DNA of 15,898 bases from DATMBL01 sp050735975 (GTDB taxonomy: Bacteria > Desulfobacterota > Binatia > UBA9968). Positions 1 to 7,017 of the stretch are shown here, piece after piece. Both the position numbers and the translations under genes were made by a program. The stretch's first letter is position 1. Every line of letters begins with the position of its first letter. Location of the stretch: positions 1 to 15,898 of the forward strand of contig JBOHVS010000251.1 in NCBI GenBank assembly GCA_050735975.1, read 5' to 3'. A model generated the notes under the pieces. The model ran no database searches, had not been told where the DNA came from, and saw only the letters and a program-made list of their open reading frames with translations.

Positions 1-222
1 CACAATTGCCCTATAACGAACGATCAGTCATCGGGTAGGGGTATGGCTAGGGGTGAAAATCAGCTGAGCGAGGATCTTGTAGTCTAATTTCTTAATGGGG
101 CGTGTCTCATTTCATTGACAGGTTCCGCGGCCGACTCTGATGGACCGGAAAAGCTTTTACCACCGGCAAATTCCTTGGTCCCGCTTCGAAAGCGTCGAGC
201 AGACCGTGTCTTACTGTGCTGT

Positions 223-912
223 TCAGCGCAAGCTATAACCCATCTCGTAATGAATATAGATACCATCGAAGAAGAACCAGCGCATGCGCGCGCTCTCGCG
301 CGCGTAATTGACCGCCAGTTCCTGCAGTTCCGGCGTCTTGGCGTACTCGTCCAGGATGTCGAATCCCTTTCCTCCGTGTTCCGTATCCGCGACGGCATGT
401 AGCCAGAAGTGCTCTATCTCCTCCTCTTTGAATCGATAGATCTCGCGTAGCGCGGGGAGCATCTTGCTGTAAAGAGGCGGGGATTGAGACTCGGTGCCGA
501 CGTTTGTTGCCGCTACGCTGGCAATGAAGGACTCTTCTTTGCACACGCGGTTGAAAAAAGTCACCCACGCTTCCGTGGTAGGAAGCCCTCGGCTCCGTTT
601 GACCTGCTGGATATCGGCTCCGTTTGCGGCCGCAAAGCGCAGGATGATATCCAGATGAGGACGCGATGGATCGGTCTCCTCCAGATAATTTTCGAGCAAC
701 AATCGTTGCACCTCGAGCGGTGTATTGGCGGTCTTGAATAACTCGCCTCGATAGATGTTGCTGATCCAGTGATATTGCTCAATGCCCCAGCCCATCAACG
801 CCCTGCGACTCAGTTTTCCGGCAGCCCACTTTTCGGTCAGCGGATGATTAGCACAGTGACGCTCCATAACCGCCGCTTCGAGGCGTTCGCGAAGAGCACT
901 TTTGGATTTCAT
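223..912 (-). CDS. PqqC/TenA-fold protein, probable haem-oxygenase-like diiron oxidase (HDO)
   Basis: The 229-residue all-helical protein resembles the PqqC/TenA/CADD superfamily, often annotated as iron-containing redox enzyme family. Residues that look like metal ligands are E79, H86, E141 and the cluster H172-x3-D176-x2-H179. This is the ligand order and spacing I recall for the diiron oxidase CADD (E81, H88, E142, H174, D178, H181), which argues for an HDO rather than cofactorless PqqC or the thiaminase TenA. A Y-S-K segment (148-150) follows E141. The ATG start is preceded by a modest AAGG seven bases upstream. The gene stands alone on the minus strand, divergent from the racemase-like gene. 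No pqq or thiamine genes are present, so neither cofactor pathway is implied. The fold assignment is fairly sure; the reaction and substrate are unknown. HDOs cleave C-C bonds, desaturate or N-oxygenate small molecules. Confidence 0.8.
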   Translation of the reverse strand: MKSKSALRERLEAAVMERHCANHPLTEKWAAGKLSRRALMGWGIEQYHWISNIYRGELFKTANTPLEVQRLLLENYLEETDPSRPHLDIILRFAAANGADIQQVKRSRGLPTTEAWVTFFNRVCKEESFIASVAATNVGTESQSPPLYSKMLPALREIYRFKEEEIEHFWLHAVADTEHGGKGFDILDEYAKTPELQELAVNYARESARMRWFFFDGIYIHYEMGYSLR

Positions 913-1220
913 CTATCAGCCTTTATCTTTACTAGCGTAGCTAACAAACGAGCGGCATTGGCCCCCGCGTCTCGTGCCCGAGCAGGCCTTCCTGTTACTG
1001 ACTGGCCAACTCCCTTGGGAGCGAGCACTCTGCGGTTCGGATCGAACCTAGTCAAGATGCAATTTAGTGTCAACCGAATCTGCGGGAGGTTGTTCAGACA
1101 ACACCACTCCGAAATCGATATCGGTGCCCCGTCCAAATTGGATTGACAGGTACTATCTATTTGATACGGATATGCGAGTAGGGAAGCCGCCAGCTTTGAG
1201 CCTTCCGAAGGAGGCGTCGC
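913..1220. other. Divergent intergenic region between the HDO-like gene and the racemase-like gene
   Basis: This 308-bp stretch separates two divergent starts and should hold both promoters. I see no convincing gene in it. It contains a 16-bp near-palindrome at 1109-1124 (CCGAAATCGATATCGG, one mismatched pair) and a TTGACA at 1143-1148. The TTGACA has no good -10 at normal spacing; the nearest candidate, GATATG at 1169-1174, is 20 bases away. A very strong Shine-Dalgarno (AAGGAGG) sits six bases before the ATG at 1221. No terminator is seen. Confidence 0.5.
1109..1124. promoter_or_regulatory. Near-palindromic 16-mer, possible operator
   Basis: CCGAAATCGATATCGG matches its own reverse complement at 14 of 16 bases. 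It lies about 100 bp upstream of the racemase-like gene in a divergent promoter region, which suits a regulator-binding site. There is no independent support, so function is a guess. Confidence 0.2.
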
Positions 1221-1937
1221 ATGTTCGGATACCGCGCCAGAATAGGGTACATCTCGCCGTCCGTCATTGAACTCAATGCCTATGACTTCTATCGCATCGT
1301 CCCGAAAGGAGTCGGGCTTGTCGCTGTGGCGTGCATGGTGGAAGGTTGGAAGGAAGACGCCTACAAGCGGGCGCTCTCCCAGGTCGAGTCCTGCGCCCGG
1401 GAACTTGCCCGGCGATCTTGCGACTTTGTCATTCACGGCGGCGCGCCGTTGGTTTTGAGCCAAGGCAAGGGATTCGAAACGAAGCTTTTGACCCAGCTAC
1501 AAGAAATCATCGGCGCTCCGTGCACGACCAGCATAGTCGCGGCGATGGACTCGTTTCGGGATCTTTCGGTCTCCAGATTGGCGGTTGTCGATCCGTATCC
1601 GCCCGATCTCAACGCCAAAATGACCGCTTATCTTAAGGAGTGGGGGTTCGAAGTTGCTTCGCTCGTAAGTCTCGGGACTTCTTTCACCGAGTCAAGCATC
1701 GCCTCGATCGGCGATATCTACAGGGCGGCAAAACGGGCGATTAAGGAAGCGCCAAACGCGGAGGCGGCTTTTATACCTTGCGCGAATTTTCCGGTAGTCG
1801 ACGTCGTCGAAGAGATAGAAACCGACTTTGGTTTGCCGGTAATCACGAACATCACGTCGCAGCTATATGTAGCGTTCAAAGCGATTGGGATGCACGAGAA
1901 AATAGCCGGGTACGGCAAATTGATGCGAATGTTATGA
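1221..1937 (+). CDS. Asp/Glu racemase superfamily protein, arylmalonate decarboxylase / maleate isomerase-like
   Basis: The 238-residue cytosolic enzyme has the two-lobed Asp/Glu racemase fold. The second-lobe catalytic cysteine is C187 in the IPCANFP motif. The first-lobe position, which is Cys in maleate isomerase and two-base racemases, reads H72-G73-G74-A75-P76, so glycine occupies the site. A single-Cys layout with G74 and C187-188 is what is known for arylmalonate decarboxylase (AMDase; G74, C188), which decarboxylates through an enediolate. Here a one-base decarboxylase or isomerase is more likely than an amino-acid racemase. The ATG has a near-perfect AAGGAGG six bases upstream. The gene starts a three-gene plus-strand group with the small unknown protein and the VOC protein. 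The family is clear; the substrate (maleate, arylmalonate or another dicarboxylate) is inferred. Confidence 0.82.
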   Translation: MFGYRARIGYISPSVIELNAYDFYRIVPKGVGLVAVACMVEGWKEDAYKRALSQVESCARELARRSCDFVIHGGAPLVLSQGKGFETKLLTQLQEIIGAPCTTSIVAAMDSFRDLSVSRLAVVDPYPPDLNAKMTAYLKEWGFEVASLVSLGTSFTESSIASIGDIYRAAKRAIKEAPNAEAAFIPCANFPVVDVVEEIETDFGLPVITNITSQLYVAFKAIGMHEKIAGYGKLMRML

Positions 1938-1966
1938 GGGAAAGCCATTACGGGAAGGAGTGGTCA

Positions 1967-2209
1967 ATGGCGAAGATAAGATCGGTGGTCGTGGAAGGGA
2001 ATCGAGAGAGCGGATTCAAGAGAGTTCAGGTTTTGTTCGGCACGAACTATTTCCTGGAAATAGCCGATAATGACGGCCGGATCAGCTTCCTTCTGGGGGC
2101 GCACCACACGGGATTCAAGGCGGATGCTTCCGAGCTTCAGGGCGAGCTACAGAAGTACATCAGCGAAGTTCAGGAGCGGCATCCGGAAAGCTCATTGGAG
2201 CAGGAGTAG
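1967..2209 (+). CDS. Small protein of unknown function (80 aa)
   Basis: I do not recognise this family. The 80-residue protein starts at the ATG at 1967, seven bases after a GGAAGGAG Shine-Dalgarno; longer in-frame extensions upstream would overlap the preceding gene and read as low-complexity arginine-rich sequence. The N-terminal half alternates hydrophobic and charged residues as in a small beta-sheet (VVVEG, VQVLFG, YFLEIAD, ISFLLG). It is followed by G-A-H-H-T-G and then a charged C-terminal helix. There is no signal peptide, membrane segment or cysteine. It lies 29 bases after the racemase-like gene and 60 bases before the VOC gene and is probably co-transcribed with them. Confidence 0.7.
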   Translation: MAKIRSVVVEGNRESGFKRVQVLFGTNYFLEIADNDGRISFLLGAHHTGFKADASELQGELQKYISEVQERHPESSLEQE

Positions 2210-2269
2210 AGCGATCGGTTATACAAATAGCACGGGAAAGCGCATACCCATATAAAGGGGGGACTAACT

Positions 2270-2617
2270 ATGGCACGTATTCGACATTTGGCGATCGTGA
2301 CGGAGAACCGGGAAAGGCTGGTTAAGTTCTACACGACGGCTTTCGGGATGAAGGTGATCGACGGAGTTGGTCCGGCCATTTATCTGTCGGACGGTTACCT
2401 CAATTTAGCAATCATTCAAAAACGGCCGCAATACAAGGAAGGGCTTTATCATTTTGGTTTTGAAGTGGAAAATATCGAGCAACTAAAGCCGATGTGCAAG
2501 GAGTTGGGAGCGGCAACGGAAATCCAGAAGAGACCCCCCAACCGTGAAGCCGAGTATCGAGTTCACGACCCGGACGGAAATCCAATCGATCTCTCTCAAC
2601 ATGGCTGGCCGGTCTAG
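2270..2617 (+). CDS. VOC family (glyoxalase/bleomycin-resistance fold) protein
   Basis: The 115-residue protein is a single vicinal-oxygen-chelate module pair, beginning with the IRHLAIVTEN strand and ending HDPDGNPIDL. Likely metal ligands are H6 in the first beta strand, H61 (YHFGFEV), and an acidic residue in the last strand. That residue is D107 here, where most VOC enzymes have Glu. The length matches minimal VOC proteins that dimerise to complete the active site. Family members include lyases, isomerases, extradiol dioxygenases and binding proteins, so the reaction is not set by the fold. A strong AAGGGGGG Shine-Dalgarno precedes the ATG. It is the third gene of the racemase-like group and may act on the same small acid. 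Confidence 0.85.
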   Translation: MARIRHLAIVTENRERLVKFYTTAFGMKVIDGVGPAIYLSDGYLNLAIIQKRPQYKEGLYHFGFEVENIEQLKPMCKELGAATEIQKRPPNREAEYRVHDPDGNPIDLSQHGWPV

Positions 2618-2650
2618 CAGACATGCTGAAAAAGACTCATATGCTTCCTG

Positions 2651-2692
2651 TCTGCGTGCGACGCACAGGCGTTACGCTCAATCTGCGTGCGA
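2651..2692 (+). repeat. 11-bp direct repeat (TCTGCGTGCGA), 31 bp apart, upstream of the RpiR-type regulator
   Basis: TCTGCGTGCGA occurs at 2651-2661 and again at 2682-2692, a 31-bp repeat interval close to three helical turns. The first copy sits in a small inverted repeat (TGCGT-GCG-ACGCA). There is no T-run after it, so it is not a terminator. The position between the VOC gene and the regulator, about 100 bp upstream of the regulator start, suits an operator for autoregulation, which is inference. Confidence 0.45.
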
Positions 2693-2748
2693 ATAAGGCC
2701 ACCCCAATTTCAGTCCACTTTAAAATGATTAATAGGTAGAAAAGGGCA

Positions 2749-2777
2749 TTGACATTTTTAAAAGTGATGTGTTAGTT
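2749..2777 (+). promoter_or_regulatory. Possible promoter of the RpiR-led operon
   Basis: A consensus TTGACA at 2749-2754 lies in an AT-rich stretch. The candidate -10 hexamers downstream are weak: TTAGTT at 17-bp spacing, or TACAAA at 22 bp. If used, transcription would start close to the ATG at 2786, leaving that codon nearly leaderless and favouring the ATG at 2834. Confidence 0.2.
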
Positions 2778-2820
2778 ACAAAAATATGGTCAGTGCTGTA
2801 ACGGCTACATCACGCAAGCC

Positions 2821-2826
2821 GGAAGG
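2821..2826 (+). promoter_or_regulatory. Shine-Dalgarno deciding the RpiR-type regulator start
   Basis: GGAAGG ends seven bases before the ATG at 2834, whereas the in-frame ATG at 2786 has no purine-rich site before it. This favours the shorter protein. Confidence 0.5.
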
Positions 2827-2833
2827 TTCTGGT

Positions 2834-3682
2834 ATGCCGCCTTGCCTTCTGAAGCTCCGCGCAAGTTTGCAGTCTTTGCCAGTTCACCATGCGCGCATCG
2901 CGCATTTTGCAATGTTAAATCCTGCCGATTTTCTGCAGCTTGACGCAAGGCAAATCGGATACCAGTGTGGTACCAGCGAAGCTACCGTGGTGCGGTTTTG
3001 TCAACGAGCTGGCTACAAGGGCCTGAGCGAAATGAAGAAAATACTTTCGCTGGAACTTGCGACAGCCCTCATGCCTTCTCAATCCGTCATTAAGGCTGAC
3101 ATCAAAGAATCAATTCCGCAACGCGTGTTTTCTGATTGCATAGTAGCCCTAAAGGACACTAGTTCATTTGTTGATCAAATGACGATGGAAAGGATTGCGA
3201 TCGGAATTGCCCGCAGCGAGTCGATTTATCTGTTCGGCGCAGGCGGGTCTGCCCACATTGCCCAGGAGGCCGCGCTTAAGTTTCTTCTTTTGGGCTTTCG
3301 AACCATTGCATTTGTGGATCTTATTCAGCAGATTGCTGCTGCAAGAATCCTAACCTCTAGAGACGTGGCCATCGCTGTGACCTATTCGGGCAACCAACCG
3401 GAAGTCGCTCAGGCACTACAGATCGCAAAGGAGCGGCAGGCATTTTGTGTTTGTATTACGAGTTTTGAACAAAGCCTGGTTTCTAAGAGCGCCGATGCAC
3501 TTTTGTTGATTTCTACACCTTCGGAAACTCTGCGAGGGCAGACCGGAGCGCATCGAGTGGCGCAAATCGCGATCCTTGATGCACTCGCGGTTTGGGCCGG
3601 GGAACTCAGAGCTGCACTTACACCTACAAAAGGTCGAAAACCAGCAGGCAAAAAAGCTTCTCGTGCACTTCGTCCTGTGTGA
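2834..3682 (+). CDS. MurR/RpiR family transcriptional regulator with SIS domain
   Basis: The protein has 282 residues from the preferred start; an ATG at 2786 would add 16. The N-terminal helix-turn-helix (about residues 38-72) ends with the family signature VRFCQRAGYKGLSEMKK. The C-terminal SIS domain (about 131-254) has a GAGGSA phosphosugar-loop motif (135-140), Y-SGN (184-187) and a basic tail. RpiR-type proteins bind DNA through the N-terminal domain and sense a phosphorylated sugar or other small effector through SIS; most are repressors, some activators. It heads a plus-strand group with a DUF3891 protein, a molybdenum hydroxylase large subunit and a binding protein, so it probably regulates them. 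The spacing to the next gene is 27 bases. The family is sure; effector and regulon are inferred. Confidence 0.92.
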   Translation: MPPCLLKLRASLQSLPVHHARIAHFAMLNPADFLQLDARQIGYQCGTSEATVVRFCQRAGYKGLSEMKKILSLELATALMPSQSVIKADIKESIPQRVFSDCIVALKDTSSFVDQMTMERIAIGIARSESIYLFGAGGSAHIAQEAALKFLLLGFRTIAFVDLIQQIAAARILTSRDVAIAVTYSGNQPEVAQALQIAKERQAFCVCITSFEQSLVSKSADALLLISTPSETLRGQTGAHRVAQIAILDALAVWAGELRAALTPTKGRKPAGKKASRALRPV

Positions 3683-3696
3683 GATCACAACGAATT

Positions 3697-3702
3697 GGAG
3701 GG
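3697..3702 (+). promoter_or_regulatory. Shine-Dalgarno deciding the first DUF3891 start
   Basis: GGAGGG lies seven bases before the ATG at 3710. A TTG five codons upstream would place this motif inside the gene, so ATG is preferred. Confidence 0.6.
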
Positions 3703-3709
3703 CTGCACT

Positions 3710-4555
3710 ATGATGGTCAATCCTTACGACGATTCACGGTTAATGCTGGCCTTGCAAATCGACCACTCGCGGGTCGCGGGATTTTTCGCCGCCCATTGGG
3801 GAAACCAAGATTTCGCCCGCCCGGAGCCCTATGCATCCGTTGTGCTGGCCGCGCACGAGCACGACATCGGGTGGTGGGAATGGGAGATGAAGCCGGCGAC
3901 TCTCAACGATAAAGGGTTTCCGCTGGATTATCACGATGGGAGCCTCAAATACATCGGGCAGCTCCGGCTCGATTTCTACAAAAACGCCGTGGACCGCGTG
4001 CTGCAACGGGATCAATACGCGGCGCTTTTGATGGCGATGCACGGGGTGGCGCTGATGAACGCCGGTTATGGCAAGTACAGCTATCCTCCGGATCGTACTT
4101 CCGATCCCCGTGTGAAAGCCTACGTCGATGATCAGGAGCGATTGCGGTTAAACCTGGTGGAGCAACTGCGCCAATCGGAACCGTTCAAGGACTTTGCATC
4201 GGACGAACAGATTTGGACCAACTACGAATACATGGAAGTGTTTGATCAACTCGCTCAGTTTGTCTGCAATCGCTATCCGCTCAACAGCAAAGCGCGCAAG
4301 CTGGGTCCGACGAACACGCTGAACGACGTCGATGTGCCCACGAAGCGCGGCGAACAACCCGTGAAAATCAATATCGACACGGTGTCGGAGAATCGAGCTA
4401 TCCTCACTCCTTATCCGTTTGACGTCGATCCGCTGGTGGTGTCTTTCACCGCGCGGCTGGTGCCGAGGAGAAGTTATACGAGTCCCGATGAGTTTTTGCG
4501 GCATTTTTATACGGCCGAGCGGATCTTCGTGACCCACACACTGTGTGCCGCTTAG
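3710..4555 (+). CDS. DUF3891 family protein (first copy), possible HD-like metalloprotein
   Basis: The 281-residue protein is of the DUF3891 type, with no assigned function. Landmarks shared with the second copy in this window are D18-H19, the AAHWGN segment (H29), H51-D52 in HEHDIGWW, the MHG motif (H111) and D179 in VFDQL. The order H...HD...H...D, with the HD inside an A-A-x-x-HD-x-G-W helix end, resembles HD-domain phosphohydrolases and the HD-type diiron oxygenases PhnZ and MIOX. That link is inference. There is no signal peptide or membrane segment, so it is cytosolic. It lies between the regulator and a molybdenum hydroxylase large subunit (102 bases downstream) and is probably in the same operon. 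Membership of DUF3891 is from recognition of the conserved segments. An accessory or hydrolytic role in the pathway is possible. Confidence 0.8.
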   Translation: MMVNPYDDSRLMLALQIDHSRVAGFFAAHWGNQDFARPEPYASVVLAAHEHDIGWWEWEMKPATLNDKGFPLDYHDGSLKYIGQLRLDFYKNAVDRVLQRDQYAALLMAMHGVALMNAGYGKYSYPPDRTSDPRVKAYVDDQERLRLNLVEQLRQSEPFKDFASDEQIWTNYEYMEVFDQLAQFVCNRYPLNSKARKLGPTNTLNDVDVPTKRGEQPVKINIDTVSENRAILTPYPFDVDPLVVSFTARLVPRRSYTSPDEFLRHFYTAERIFVTHTLCAA

Positions 4556-4657
4556 CGCTGCGGCTGAGCGATTCAAAATTGGACTGAATCTCCGCGGCGG
4601 GAGCGGCTCCTTGAGACACGACGGAAGAAATTTTCATGACCATAGGGAGGAAGGTAA

Positions 4658-6982
4658 ATGGCTAAGTATCGGGTTATAGGAAGTCCGGTCGAGCGAGTGG
4701 ACGGTCCAGAGATGCTCTCCGGGCAAGCCCTTTATGGCCCCGATGTGAAACTGCCGGGCATGTTATGGGGGAAGATTTTAAGAAGTCCGATACCTCACGG
4801 GAAAGTTCTGCGGGTCGATGTGGAGAAAGCGAAGAAATATCCCGGCGTGAAAGCGGTGATTTCCGCCAAAGACGTGCCGGCGCGACGATATGGCTATGCC
4901 ATCGAGGACGAGCATATTTTTGCAATCGATAAAGTGCACTATGTCGGCCAACCTGTCGCAGCGGTGGCCGCTATAGATGAGGATACGGCGGAAGAGGCAC
5001 TGTCGCTGATTGAAGTTGATTACGATGAGTTGCCGGCCGTATTCGACGCCGAAGAGGCGATTCGAGATGGCGCGCCGCTGGTGCATGAAGAAGTAGATCA
5101 ACTCCATGCGCGGTCGGTTTATTTGGCGTCGTGGCATCCGGTCAAAGGCACCAATATCATCCATCAAGCCTCCAACCAGCGCGGTGATGTGGAAGCGGCG
5201 CTGCGGAAGGCGGATTACGTCTTTGAAGATACTTTTCGTCCGAGCCAAATCCATCACAGTTACATGGAACCTCATGCCACGCTCGTGGCAGTTCGCGGCG
5301 GTACCATTACCGTCTGGACCTGCTCCCAAGAGGTCTTTGAATTACGAACTGTGATGGCCGCTCTTTTCGGCGTTCCAGAAAGCAAAATGCGGGTGATCTG
5401 CACTAAAGTCGGCGGCGGCTTTGGGGGTAAAATCGAACCGCGTCTCGAGCCTATCACCATCGCTCTTGCTATGAAGAGCGGTAAGCCGGTGAAAATCGTA
5501 ATGACGAGAACAGAGGAGTTTACCGCATCTGCGGGATCAACACCGGCACTGGTCAAGCTCAAGACCGGCGTCATGAAAGACGGCACCATCATCGTGCGGG
5601 ATATTAACTTTCTCTGGAATACCGGAGCCCACGCGGAGGGGTTGGCGCCGAGCAACCGAGCTATGAAGGACGGCATAGGGCCCTATCGCATCCCGGACAT
5701 CCGCGTGACCTCAACTCTGGTATACACGAATAGAGTTCGCGGCACACAGCTGCGCGGATTGGGCGTGCCGGAGGGATGCTGGGCCATCGAGTCTCAGATG
5801 GACGTGATTGCAGATCGGCTTGGCATGGATCCCTTGGAGTTGCGGCTCAAGAATATACTTCGTGAGGGAGATATCAATTCCATCGGCGATGCCGTGCAGA
5901 GTATCGGCCTGCGCGAATGTCTGGAGAAAGTCGCGGCGGAGATTGGCTGGGGAAGACCCAAGGCGAAGAACGTTGGGCGAGGCTTGGCAGTGGTTGCCAA
6001 ATCTCCAACAACTCATTCGAGCATTTCCGGCGCTCATGTTTTGTTTAACGAGGACGGCAGCGCACAAGTCATGGTAGGGGCCTCCGAATTGGGTCAGGGG
6101 ATGTGCGTGGTGATGTCGCAAATCGCGGCTGAAGAACTCGGGATTCCGGTGGAGGCCGTGGGGATCACGTGCGCCGACACCGGCGCCACGCCTTACGACC
6201 GTGGAACTTTCTCCAGTCGAGTGACCTTTTATACCGGGATGGCCGTCAAGAAAGCCGCGGAGGATGCGAAGCGACAGCTTTTCGAAATGGCCTCCAAAAT
6301 GTTGGAAATTCCGGCAAGCGATCTGGCCGTCGAGAACCAGCGCGTGGTCTCTATGCGACAGCCGCAAGCTTCACTCAGTTTGAGGGAAGTTTTGGAGCAC
6401 GCGCACAACCGCGAGAAACCGATTCTGGGCAGAGGGTGGTATGGGGGTAAGGGTGATTATCCATCGCTTCCGCACAAGGCGCAGGGAAAAGAGTACGTGC
6501 CAGGCTGGAAATATGCGGCCCAGGCTGTAGAGATCGAGGTCGATCCGGAGACTGGAATGATCAAAGTCAAAAAGATCGCCTCGGCCCACGATGTCGGTAC
6601 GACATTGAATCCGATAACCGTCAAGGGTCAAATCGTCGGCGGGGTGGTGATGGGACTAGGGTACGCGCTTCACGAAAGGCTCCAGTTTGAAGATGGCCGG
6701 GTGATCAATCCTTCCTTCATGGATTACAAGTTGCCGTCAGCCCAAGAGGTCCCGGAGATCGTTTCCATCCCGGTTGAGTGCCCTCTTCCGGAGGGACCTT
6801 TCGGCGCCAAAGGAATTGGCGAACTGGCGGTGGTCGGCATTGCTCCGGCAATCGGCAACGCTATTTACGATGCCTTGAAAGTAAGAATCAAGGACCTGCC
6901 GCTTTTTCCAGAGCGGGTTCTGTCGGCCATTGAAGATGGCGATCCAAAGGACGCTGGAGTCTCTTCTCGCCTGGCGAGATGA
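4658..6982 (+). CDS. Molybdenum hydroxylase large subunit (xanthine dehydrogenase / CoxL family), first copy
   Basis: The 774-residue full-length catalytic subunit carries Moco (MCD or MPT form), placing it among xanthine dehydrogenase, aldehyde oxidase and related hydroxylases. The alpha/beta hammerhead spans about 15-125 and the two Mo-binding domains follow. Active-site features that can be read are Q224 (bovine Gln767 position), GGGFGGK 252-258, R366 in RGLGVPEG (Arg880 position) and the catalytic base E722 in GAKGIGE (Glu1261 position). The residue after GGGFGGK is I259, not the Glu802 of xanthine dehydrogenase, so xanthine is an unlikely substrate. It lacks the CoxL VAYRCSFR loop, so it is not a form I CO dehydrogenase. 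A GGGAGG Shine-Dalgarno precedes the ATG. No FAD or 2Fe-2S subunit lies beside it; the nearest pair is about 5 kb downstream. Confidence 0.95.
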   Translation: MAKYRVIGSPVERVDGPEMLSGQALYGPDVKLPGMLWGKILRSPIPHGKVLRVDVEKAKKYPGVKAVISAKDVPARRYGYAIEDEHIFAIDKVHYVGQPVAAVAAIDEDTAEEALSLIEVDYDELPAVFDAEEAIRDGAPLVHEEVDQLHARSVYLASWHPVKGTNIIHQASNQRGDVEAALRKADYVFEDTFRPSQIHHSYMEPHATLVAVRGGTITVWTCSQEVFELRTVMAALFGVPESKMRVICTKVGGGFGGKIEPRLEPITIALAMKSGKPVKIVMTRTEEFTASAGSTPALVKLKTGVMKDGTIIVRDINFLWNTGAHAEGLAPSNRAMKDGIGPYRIPDIRVTSTLVYTNRVRGTQLRGLGVPEGCWAIESQMDVIADRLGMDPLELRLKNILREGDINSIGDAVQSIGLRECLEKVAAEIGWGRPKAKNVGRGLAVVAKSPTTHSSISGAHVLFNEDGSAQVMVGASELGQGMCVVMSQIAAEELGIPVEAVGITCADTGATPYDRGTFSSRVTFYTGMAVKKAAEDAKRQLFEMASKMLEIPASDLAVENQRVVSMRQPQASLSLREVLEHAHNREKPILGRGWYGGKGDYPSLPHKAQGKEYVPGWKYAAQAVEIEVDPETGMIKVKKIASAHDVGTTLNPITVKGQIVGGVVMGLGYALHERLQFEDGRVINPSFMDYKLPSAQEVPEIVSIPVECPLPEGPFGAKGIGELAVVGIAPAIGNAIYDALKVRIKDLPLFPERVLSAIEDGDPKDAGVSSRLAR

Positions 6983-7001
6983 CAATCCGGCTTTAGAAAT
7001 C

Positions 7002-7008
7002 GAAAGGG
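7002..7008 (+). promoter_or_regulatory. Shine-Dalgarno deciding the binding-protein start
   Basis: GAAAGGG ends nine bases before the ATG at 7018 but only three before a GTG at 7012, so ATG is the better start. Confidence 0.5.
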
Positions 7009-7017
7009 CCGGTGAGC

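Noticed and set aside
1..222. Gene or mobile element at the left edge
   Set aside because: No supported frame, RNA or repeat was found; there is only a short TAGGGGT direct repeat (36-42, 48-54) and an AAAAGCTTTT palindrome.
286..303. GCGCGCG-CTCT-CGCGCGC hairpin
   Set aside because: A perfect seven-base stem, but it lies inside the HDO-like coding region and is explained by Arg/Ala codons in GC-rich DNA; no T-run follows on either strand.
909..1463. Open frame of 184 codons on the minus strand across the divergent gap and into the racemase-like gene
   Set aside because: It overlaps a clearly recognisable gene, resembles no family and has composition typical of an antisense shadow.
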